Under the pieces are notes generated by a model. It was not told the origin of the DNA. It saw only the letters and a program-made list of their open reading frames with translations, and did not search any database. Of a stretch of DNA of 64,000 nt, positions 58,342 through 64,000 are shown piece after piece. Each line of letters begins with the position of its first letter. Within the stretch, counting starts at the first letter, position 1. Source of the DNA: DATEOR01 sp046733475 (GTDB taxonomy: Bacteria > Actinomycetota > Thermoleophilia > Gaiellales > Gaiellaceae); contig JBKPPF010000008.1 in the NCBI GenBank assembly GCA_046733475.1, positions 1 to 64,000 of the forward strand, written 5' to 3'. Both the position numbers and the translations under genes were made by a program.

Positions 58342-59944
58342 GGACCCTAACGCCGTCGATCTGCTTCTTCGAGGAGGGCGCGTGCACACCGTGGCGGGCG
58401 GAGACGCCGAGGCGGTCGCGGTGCGCGCTGGTCGCATCGCAGCTGTGGGCTCCTCGGCCGAGCTCGGCGGTCTCTCGGCCGCGCGCGTCGTCGAGCTCGA
58501 GGGGCGCACGGTTCTTCCGGGCTTCCAGGACGCACACCTGCATCCCTTCGCCGGCGGGATGCTCGCAATCGTCTGCAACCTGCACGAGACGGGCTCGGCA
58601 GAGGATTGCCTCGAGGAGATCGCGCGCTACGCGGCCGCGAACCGCGATCGCGAATGGATCTCCGGCGACGGCTGGTCCATGGATTTTTTCCCCGGAGGGA
58701 ATCCCGACAAGGAACGGCTCGACGCCGTCGCGCCCGACCGGCCGATCTATCTCGAGAACCGCGACGGGCACACCGCCTGGGTGAACAGCCGCGCCCTCGA
58801 GCTCGCGGGGATCACGGCAGACAGCCCCGATCCCGCGGACGGCCGCATCGAGCGCGACGCCGCCGGCGAGCCCTCGGGCGCCCTCCACGAGGGCGCGATG
58901 TGGCTCGTCAGCACACTGGTTCCCCCGCCGAGCGCGGAGGAGCAGGAGCAAGCGCTCCTGAACGCGCAGGCCGAGCTACACGCGCTCGGCATCACCGCGT
59001 GGCAGGACGCCGTCGTTGAGCCCGAGACGCTCGCCGCCTACCTCGCAGTCGCCGGACGCGGGCAGCTGACCATGCGTGCCGAGGGCAACCTTATCTGGGT
59101 TCGCTCACGCGGCGAAGAGCAGATCGACGACCTCCTCGAAATGCGCGAACGGGGATCGCTCGGGCGTCTCCGGATCCGAGGCGTGAAGATCTTCCAGGAC
59201 GGCGTCCTCGAGAACTTCACAGGCTCGCTCCTCGAGCCGTACGAGGGCACGGACAACTGTGGGATGTCGATGCACGAGGCCGAGGAGCTCCGGGGCATGC
59301 TCGTGTTGCTCGACTCGCACGGCTTCCAGGTGCACCTGCACACGATCGGCGACCGCGCGGTTCGTGACGCGCTCGATGCGATCGAGGCGGCTCAGCAGGC
59401 AAACGGAAGGCGCGACGCACGCCACCACCTCGCGCACATCCAGCTGATCCATCCCGACGACCAGCCGCGGTTCGCCGAGCTCGGCGTCGTCGCGAACGCG
59501 CAGCCGTACTGGGCCGCGTACAGCCCCTACGTCGACGATCTCACGCTCCCGTTCATCGGCGAGCGCGCCGCCTACCACTACCCGTTCGGAAGTCTCGTCC
59601 GGGCCGGGGCGCCGCTCGCCTTCGGGAGCGACTGGACGGTCTCGACGGCGAACCCGCTCCCGATCGTCGAGGTCGCCGTCACCCGAGTCCCGCATCCCGA
59701 GCGCGACCGGGAGCCCATGCTCCCCGACGAGCGCCTCGACCTCGGAACGGCGTTGGCAGCCCAGACCCACGGGTCCGCCTACGTCAACTTCCTCGAGGAC
59801 GAGACCGGCACGATCGAGGAGGGAAAGCTTGCCGACCTCGTGGTCCTCGACCGAGACATCTTCGACCCCGGCGCCGGCCCGGTCGGCGACGCGCGCGTCC
59901 TGCTCACCCTCTCGGAGGGCGAGCCCGTGCATGACGTTCTCTAG
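58340..59944 (+). CDS. Amidohydrolase family 3 (YtcJ-like)
   Basis: A 534-residue protein. VVELEGRTVLPGFQDAHLHPF contains the HxH metal pair, GVKIFQDGVLENFTGSLLEPY the metal Lys/Gln region, GFQVHLHTIGDRAVRDALD the His, and APLAFGSDWTVSTANPLP the final Asp. This is the YtcJ/amidohydrolase_3 family; substrates are varied. ATG 58340 overlaps the divergent M20 start by two bases. The stop shares CTAG with the HAAS gene. Confidence 0.9.
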   Translation: MDPNAVDLLLRGGRVHTVAGGDAEAVAVRAGRIAAVGSSAELGGLSAARVVELEGRTVLPGFQDAHLHPFAGGMLAIVCNLHETGSAEDCLEEIARYAAANRDREWISGDGWSMDFFPGGNPDKERLDAVAPDRPIYLENRDGHTAWVNSRALELAGITADSPDPADGRIERDAAGEPSGALHEGAMWLVSTLVPPPSAEEQEQALLNAQAELHALGITAWQDAVVEPETLAAYLAVAGRGQLTMRAEGNLIWVRSRGEEQIDDLLEMRERGSLGRLRIRGVKIFQDGVLENFTGSLLEPYEGTDNCGMSMHEAEELRGMLVLLDSHGFQVHLHTIGDRAVRDALDAIEAAQQANGRRDARHHLAHIQLIHPDDQPRFAELGVVANAQPYWAAYSPYVDDLTLPFIGERAAYHYPFGSLVRAGAPLAFGSDWTVSTANPLPIVEVAVTRVPHPERDREPMLPDERLDLGTALAAQTHGSAYVNFLEDETGTIEEGKLADLVVLDRDIFDPGAGPVGDARVLLTLSEGEPVHDVL

Positions 59945-60570
59945 GCCAAAGCGAGCGAGTGAGAGCGCCGCCGCGCCAGGAACGTGGTCGTAACGAAGGG
60001 CAGCACGAAAAGCGCGAGCATGAGGACGATGCCGAGCGCGTGCATCGGTCCCGACGGCTCACCGACGCATGTAACCGGTACGCCGCCTGAACCACCGCAA
60101 CTTTCCGTGTATGTCCCGGCAAGCGAGAGATACACGGGCAGAGCCAGGCCGCCCGGGACGACGAATGTCCCGATGAGCTTTTCGCTGGTCGTCCAGCTGT
60201 CCGAAATCCAGAGGAGAAGAACTCCGACGAACCAGCCGAGCACCGGAAAGACGACCCCGCCTACCAGCAGGAGGATGAGCGCCGCAACGTCCAAGGCGCT
60301 GGAGCGACGCCGCGCTGGCGCTGCCGCGGCGGCCGGCGGCACGGCGGGCGCCTCGCGCGCCTCGGCCGCGATGTCGGCCGGCTCGCCCATCCGGTCGAGC
60401 AGGTTGCGGACGTCCGCCTCGGTCTCGGACTCGAGCGCGGCACGTGCCTCCGCGATGTGCTCGGAGATCTCCTGCACGAGCTCGCGCCGACGCGCCGATG
60501 GGAACTCCGCCAGCGCGCGCTCGAGGCGATCGAGGTAGTCCGCGACCAGCTCGTCAGCGGAAGTGCTCAT
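59941..60570 (-). CDS. HAAS-domain membrane protein
   Basis: A 209-residue protein. Residues 1-70 match the HAAS/DUF1700-like signalling helix bundle (LVADYLDRLERALAEFPSAR; LVQEISEHIAEARAAL; LLDRMGEPADIAAEAR). A linker and about four membrane helices follow. Such proteins are typically paired with PadR regulators, as here: the ATG overlaps the PadR stop (ATGA). It probably senses envelope state or modulates PadR output. That role is known only from gene association. Confidence 0.85.
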   Translation of the reverse strand: MSTSADELVADYLDRLERALAEFPSARRRELVQEISEHIAEARAALESETEADVRNLLDRMGEPADIAAEAREAPAVPPAAAAAPARRRSSALDVAALILLLVGGVVFPVLGWFVGVLLLWISDSWTTSEKLIGTFVVPGGLALPVYLSLAGTYTESCGGSGGVPVTCVGEPSGPMHALGIVLMLALFVLPFVTTTFLARRRSHSLALA

Positions 60571-60914
60571 TTCGATTCCGTCCTCTCTACGAAGTGATCG
60601 ACAGCGTCGCGAAAGCGGCGCCATTCGAGCCTGAAACCGTGAAGGGCCGTACGCCCCTGCTCGGTCAGCCGGTAATAGCGCCGCGGCGGCCCACTCGGGG
60701 ACTCCTGCCAGTTCGACTCCACAAGGCCGTCCCTCCGCAACCGTGACAGCAGCGGGTAGATCGTGCCCTCGCTCGTGACCATGCCATCCATCTCGGCGAG
60801 GCCCCGCACGAGATCGAACCCGTAGCGCTCCTCGTCAGCGAGCAGCGAGAGGACGCAGTACTGCAGCGTCCCGCGCCGCATCTGGGCCAGCAACGCATCT
60901 TGCGTAGCTACCAT
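60567..60914 (-). CDS. PadR-family transcriptional regulator
   Basis: A 115-residue winged-helix repressor. LLAQMRRGTLQYCVLSLLADEERYGFDLV, within residues 8-37, SEGTIYPLLSRLRRDGLVES and PPRRYYRLTEQGRTALHGF are typical of PadR. It heads the operon with the HAAS gene. The promoter places transcription start at about the ATG, so it is leaderless. A palindrome covering the -10 and the start codon suggests autorepression. Confidence 0.92.
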   Translation of the reverse strand: MVATQDALLAQMRRGTLQYCVLSLLADEERYGFDLVRGLAEMDGMVTSEGTIYPLLSRLRRDGLVESNWQESPSGPPRRYYRLTEQGRTALHGFRLEWRRFRDAVDHFVERTESK

Positions 60915-60950
60915 GCACTACAAGGTACCGGTCATCACCTCATATGTCAA
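60909..60950 (-). promoter_or_regulatory. padR promoter with overlapping operator
   Basis: On the minus strand TTGACA (60950-60945), a 17-base spacer and TACCTT (60927-60922) form a clear promoter. TACCATG-CACTA-CAAGGTA (60909-60927) is an inverted repeat with one mismatch per arm that spans the -10 and the ATG (60914). This is the expected place for PadR autorepression; binding is inferred. Confidence 0.55.
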
Positions 60951-61287
60951 CCAGCACTCGGCCGCCCTCCGCCTTCGCCGGATAGACCGCCACCCGCATG
61001 TTGTCGTCGTCGAGGCAGCGGCCGGTGCCCGGGTCGAACTCCCACCCATGCCACGGGCAGCGCAGAACACGCTGGCCGCCGAGCTCGTAGCGGCCCGGAT
61101 GGCCCGCGACGCGCTCGCGAATGGTCCCGAGGCAGAGGGGACCGCCGTGGTGCGGGCAGCGATTTCGGACTCCCCGCAGCTCGCCGCCGACCGCGACGAC
61201 CCCGACCTCGCGGCCCCCGACCCGGGCGATTACATGGCCGTCGCGCTCGAGATCGGCGACCGAGCCGACGTCCTGCCAGGCGCTCAC
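60940..61287 (-). CDS. Rieske 2Fe-2S ferredoxin
   Basis: A 115-residue protein that is just a Rieske domain. NRCPHHGGPLCLG and LRCPWHGWEFDPGTG give the CxH and CxxH ligands of the cluster, and VGVVAVGGELRGVRN is the usual strand before them. It carries electrons to an oxygenase or acts with the preceding amidohydrolase; no oxygenase is present nearby. GTG 61287 overlaps the amidohydrolase stop (GTGA). The 3' end covers the padR promoter region. Confidence 0.9.
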   Translation of the reverse strand: MSAWQDVGSVADLERDGHVIARVGGREVGVVAVGGELRGVRNRCPHHGGPLCLGTIRERVAGHPGRYELGGQRVLRCPWHGWEFDPGTGRCLDDDNMRVAVYPAKAEGGRVLVDI

Positions 61288-62357
61288 GCCCGTGCCAGGC
61301 CGAGCCGCCCGCCATAGAGCTCGACGGCGTTGTCGTGCAAGACCTTCGCGCGCCACGCCTCTGGCAGGCGCTTGAGCATGAAGCCGGCGTCGTCGAAGTC
61401 CCAGTGGGGATAGTCGGATGCGAAGCAGAGGTTGTCGGGAGCACCGGCGGCCTCGAGCATCTCGAAGAGCGTCTCGTCGCGGCCGTCGGTGTGCTCGAGC
61501 GGCTGCGTCGAGAAGCGGACGTGCTCGCGCGCGACCTCGCTCGGCCTGCGCTCGAGCCACGGAGTCTCGCTTCGAAGAGCGCGCCAGTTCGTGTCCAGCC
61601 GCCAGAGGATCCCGGGCAGCCACGCCACGCCCCCCTCGATCAGGAGCACCTTCAGGCTCGGCAGGCGCTCGAAGGTGCCGTGGCAGACGAGCGAGACGAG
61701 GTGGGACATGATGCTGCAGGCCGATCCGAGGGTGTGCCATTCGATGTAGAAGGTCACGGGGCCCGCGCCGCCGGGAGGCGCGGCGATCCCCATTCCCTCG
61801 CCGCCGGAATGGATGGCGATCGGAAGCCCGCACTCGGCGGCGGCCTCGAAGATCGGGAGATAGCGCGGCTCGCCGTAGGGCCGTTCGGCGCCCCCGCAGA
61901 GAAGCACCTGCACGAAGCGCTCGTCCTCAGCCATGCGCCGGATCTCGGCCGCGGCCGCCTGCGGGTCCTGAGCCGGACAGAGGATCGAGGCGCGCAGGCG
62001 CGGTTCCTCGGCGAGCCACCGTTCGCGAAGCCACTCGTTGTGGGCCCGGGCGAGCTCGGCCGCGCGGTAGGGACTCGGCATGAGCGAGACGAGCACCGCG
62101 TCGTCCCCGTTCAGGATCCCGATCTCGGTGCCGCTGGGATCGAGGAGCTCGCGGCGGATGGTGTCCACATCGGAAGCCGGAAGGTGTCCGTTCTGCTCGA
62201 CGTCGGCGCGGAACCAGGACGACGGGTGCACCCAGGAGTAGCCGGGTATCCCGAGCGACGGGCCCTGGCCGCGGAACCACTCGCGTTGAGCGGGATCGAC
62301 GTAGCCGAGAAATTCCTCGACGTCCCCGACCTGCGGATGGATGTCGCAGTCGATCAC
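61284..62357 (-). CDS. Amidohydrolase_2 (ACMSD-like decarboxylase/hydrolase)
   Basis: A 357-residue TIM-barrel protein. VIDCDIHPQVGD begins it (metal motif DxH rather than HxH). LPIAIHSGGEGMG and LVCHGTFERLPSLKVLLIEGGVAWLP hold the His and Glu elements, and NLCFASDYPHWDFDD the terminal Asp. It resembles aminocarboxymuconate-semialdehyde decarboxylase relatives often found with Rieske proteins in aromatic degradation. GTG 62357 starts the conserved part. It is divergent from the beta-lactamase-like gene with a 24-base gap. Confidence 0.88.
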   Translation of the reverse strand: MIDCDIHPQVGDVEEFLGYVDPAQREWFRGQGPSLGIPGYSWVHPSSWFRADVEQNGHLPASDVDTIRRELLDPSGTEIGILNGDDAVLVSLMPSPYRAAELARAHNEWLRERWLAEEPRLRASILCPAQDPQAAAAEIRRMAEDERFVQVLLCGGAERPYGEPRYLPIFEAAAECGLPIAIHSGGEGMGIAAPPGGAGPVTFYIEWHTLGSACSIMSHLVSLVCHGTFERLPSLKVLLIEGGVAWLPGILWRLDTNWRALRSETPWLERRPSEVAREHVRFSTQPLEHTDGRDETLFEMLEAAGAPDNLCFASDYPHWDFDDAGFMLKRLPEAWRAKVLHDNAVELYGGRLGLARA

Positions 62358-62381
62358 GAGGAAGACGATAGTCCACCCACC

Positions 62382-63683
62382 ATGCCGTTCTCCACCGACG
62401 ACCAGCTTGCCTGGCTCGGCGACTTCCTCAAACGCCGCGGGCTTCCCGGAATGGCGGTAGCGGTGACGAACCGCGAGGGCGAGTACGCGTTTCTCGCGAA
62501 AGGGTGGGCCGAGCTGCGGAAGCGGCCGATCGAAGAGGACACGCTCTTCGAGCTCGGCTCGATCGGGAAGACGTTCACGGCGGTCGTCACGCTCCAGCTC
62601 GCCGACGAAGGCCTCTTGTCGCTGGACGCGCCGGTCACCGACTACCTGCCCTGGTTCGAGGTGCGCTCGAAGTTCGCCCCGATCGCGATCGAGCATCTGC
62701 TTTTGCACTCCGCCGGGCTCGTTCGGGGAACCGAGGTGACCGCCGACTCGCGCTTCGACGTCTGGGCGCTCCGCGACACGGAGACAGGATTCGCGCCTGG
62801 CGAGCGCCACTACTACTCGAACGTGGGCTATCGCACCCTCGGCTACGCGCTCGAGACTGCAGCCGGGGTGCCGTATCCCGAGCTCCTGCGCGACCGCATC
62901 CTGGAGCCGATCGGCCTCGAGCACACGGTGCCGGAGATCACGGTGGAGATCCGCGACCGGGTGGCGGTCGGCTACGACCGGCTACACGACGACCGCACGC
63001 CGAATCCTTCCGACCCGCTATTCCCCGCGGCCTGGGTCGAGACGGGGACGGCCGACGGCTGCCTCGCCTCGAACGCGGCGGATCTGGCGGCTTTTGCCCG
63101 TCATCTCCTTGGCGGGCCGGCGGAAACACTCACCTCGGGCCCGCTACTCGACTCGGGCTACGGATGGAGCTACGGCTACGGACTCGAGCGGAAGGGAAGC
63201 CTGTTCGGGCACGGGGGGTCGATGCCCGGCTTCGCCTCTTCGATGCTCGGCGACCTCGACTCCGGCTTTGTGGTCGCAGCGCTCATGAACGGGCCGGACG
63301 AGCACAACGCGACGGAGGTCGTAGCGCGCTTCGTGCTCGATCTGCACCGAGGAGCCGACCCGGAGCCTCCGGGTGACCCGGAGCCGTGGCCTCCGGGCAG
63401 CCCTTCGGCGCCCGAGCTCCAGGAGTATGCCGCGCTCTACGGTCGCTACCGGAGCTACAACCCGTGGATGCCGGGCTTTCGGGTCGAGCAGCGCGAGAGC
63501 GGGCTCACGGCGCAGATGGCGTGGGGAGACGACAAGCCGCTCACCCGGCTCGGCGCGGCCGAGTTTCGCGTCGGGAGCGACGAGTGGTCGCCGGAGCGAC
63601 TCCGCTTCGACGCCGTCGTGGACGGCCGCGCCCTGCGCGCGAACCTCTCGGGGGAGACGTACTACAGAAGCGACTTCGATTAG
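62382..63683 (+). CDS. Class C beta-lactamase-like serine hydrolase
   Basis: A 433-residue protein. FELGSIGKTFTAVVTLQLAD carries S60-x-x-K63, HYYSNVGYRTLGYALE the Tyr-x-Asn motif, and GHGGSMPGFASSM the third-motif-like HxG. No signal peptide is seen, so it is likely a cytoplasmic esterase or peptidase of the penicillin-binding fold. A C-terminal beta domain follows after residue about 340. ATG 62382 begins the fold. It ends nine bases before a palindromic intergenic element. Confidence 0.9.
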   Translation: MPFSTDDQLAWLGDFLKRRGLPGMAVAVTNREGEYAFLAKGWAELRKRPIEEDTLFELGSIGKTFTAVVTLQLADEGLLSLDAPVTDYLPWFEVRSKFAPIAIEHLLLHSAGLVRGTEVTADSRFDVWALRDTETGFAPGERHYYSNVGYRTLGYALETAAGVPYPELLRDRILEPIGLEHTVPEITVEIRDRVAVGYDRLHDDRTPNPSDPLFPAAWVETGTADGCLASNAADLAAFARHLLGGPAETLTSGPLLDSGYGWSYGYGLERKGSLFGHGGSMPGFASSMLGDLDSGFVVAALMNGPDEHNATEVVARFVLDLHRGADPEPPGDPEPWPPGSPSAPELQEYAALYGRYRSYNPWMPGFRVEQRESGLTAQMAWGDDKPLTRLGAAEFRVGSDEWSPERLRFDAVVDGRALRANLSGETYYRSDFD

Positions 63684-63691
63684 GGACGAAA

Positions 63692-63755
63692 GACGCCAAG
63701 TAACAGTCTGTTACTTGTTCGGAGGCAAGCCAAATACCACTTGGCCCTAGGCGTC
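63692..63755. repeat. Three-way-junction-like palindromic element, copy 1 of the 17-base palindrome
   Basis: GACGCC (63692-63697) and GGCGTC (63750-63755) enclose two smaller inverted repeats. The first is the perfect palindrome AGTAACAG-T-CTGTTACT (63699-63715), which extends two bases each way. The second is GCCAA (63729-63733) with TTGGC (63741-63745). Folded, this is a three-way junction. It sits between convergent genes and lacks a T-tract, so a simple terminator is unlikely. It might be a protein-binding site, a cruciform or an RNA element. Confidence 0.5.
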
Positions 63756-63785
63756 GAGGCTGAAAGAAAGTGCGACGAACCAGGT

Positions 63786-63806
63786 CTAGTAACAGTCTGT
63801 TACTAG
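63786..63806. repeat. Second copy of the 17-base palindrome
   Basis: AGTAACAG-T-CTGTTACT recurs at 63788-63804, here extended by CT/AG to 21 bases of perfect symmetry. Its centre is 89 bases from that of copy 1. The flanks differ from copy 1, so the 17-base core alone is repeated. Two strong identical palindromes suggest a dimeric regulator or architectural protein bridging them. Confidence 0.55.
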
Positions 63807-63813
63807 GTGATCC

Positions 63814-64000
63814 TCAGACGTTGTCGCGCGGGAAGTCGAACGACCAGGAGCGCGTGACCACGACTTCGCCGTTTTCGTTGACGTCCAGGCTCGCCTCGAC
63901 ATGGAAGACCTCCGCGTCGCAGGTCATCGAGCTCGTGACCTCGGCACGCGTCTGCCAGTCGCCGCGACCCATATCGGAAGCGGCGCGGAACCGCACCTCG
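63814..64000 (-). CDS. CocE/NonD-type hydrolase, C-terminal fragment
   Basis: The last 60 or so codons of a gene that continues beyond the window. RAEVTSSMTCDAEVFHVEA and VVVTRSWSFDFPRDNV resemble the C-terminal jelly-roll domain end of CocE/NonD (X-Pro dipeptidyl-peptidase S15) hydrolases. The catalytic part is outside. It converges on the beta-lactamase-like gene across the palindrome region. Confidence 0.55.
   Translation of the reverse strand, partial: EVRFRAASDMGRGDWQTRAEVTSSMTCDAEVFHVEASLDVNENGEVVVTRSWSFDFPRDNV

Noticed and set aside
60900..62381. Long upstream extension of the beta-lactamase-like gene
   Set aside because: The extension is antisense to the Rieske and amidohydrolase genes and low in protein-like character; homology begins at ATG 62382.
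63699..63806. The two palindromes as ordinary intrinsic terminators of the convergent genes
   Set aside because: Neither is followed by a T-tract on either strand, the stems are only moderately GC-rich, and two identical copies would be unnecessary. Terminator function is not excluded, but it is not the simplest reading.

Overview
The window is high-GC bacterial chromosome, densely packed and without any mobile element, CRISPR array, rRNA or tRNA that I could find. Codon use, the gene families (PAC2, a SigR-like ECF sigma factor with its zinc anti-sigma, HTH/LytR_C and HAAS/PadR proteins) and the many leaderless or GTG/TTG-started genes point to an actinobacterium. My best guess is an uncultured Thermoleophilia/Gaiellales-type lineage; that placement is inference. 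Genes lie in short same-strand runs whose stop and start codons overlap as ATGA, GTGA or TTGA. At least nine convergent pairs share a CTAG, which holds both stop codons.

Layout. 1-396: a heavily structured leader, then an M15-like wall protein and DUF192. 2267-5509: two tandem PAP2-type membrane enzymes facing a lipid kinase, a VOC protein and a 33-residue basic peptide. 5531-10829: a carbamoylase-type M20 hydrolase, a degenerate MBL protein, MntH, an orphan MshEN-domain protein and a helical hypothetical. 11017-15204: XRE-TPR regulator 1 with a divergent 25-residue hydrophobic peptide gene, then a large SF2 helicase. 15201-20744: PAC2, heme A synthase, SelD, a DDAH-type hydrolase, a hydroxyproline epimerase-type protein and a sulfurtransferase. 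20817-23753: a CBS protein, XRE-TPR regulator 2 followed by tiny ORFs with strong ribosome binding sites, a candidate structured RNA under its own strong promoter, and TetR.

23750-32549: a DHA2 efflux pump, acyl-CoA synthetase, class V aminotransferase, two micro-membrane proteins, NadE, an S55 peptidase and Mug. 32588-36855: an mmsA-led operon. 36856-44278: a SIS isomerase, thioesterase, M16 and M24 peptidases, an amidohydrolase, a MobA-like protein, envelope proteins, and a sigma/anti-sigma pair with a well-formed SigR-type autoregulatory promoter. 44319-46869: an HMA protein, a GCS2 ligase and HtrA. 46951-49062: an arsenic cluster (ArsR, ArsM, an ArsN-like acetyltransferase, and a frameshifted arsenate reductase). 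49059-57124: a sulfatase and an LD-carboxypeptidase leading a complete peptide ABC transporter. 57121-63683: an M20 peptidase, amidohydrolases, a HAAS/PadR pair, a Rieske protein and a beta-lactamase-like hydrolase. 63692-63806: an unusual palindromic intergenic element, followed by the 3' end of a CocE-like gene.

The most novel-looking items are the two XRE-TPR regulators, each beside a tiny hydrophobic ORF with a good ribosome binding site (candidate RRNPP-like peptide signalling), the structured RNA at about 22936-23160, and the paired palindromes at the right end.
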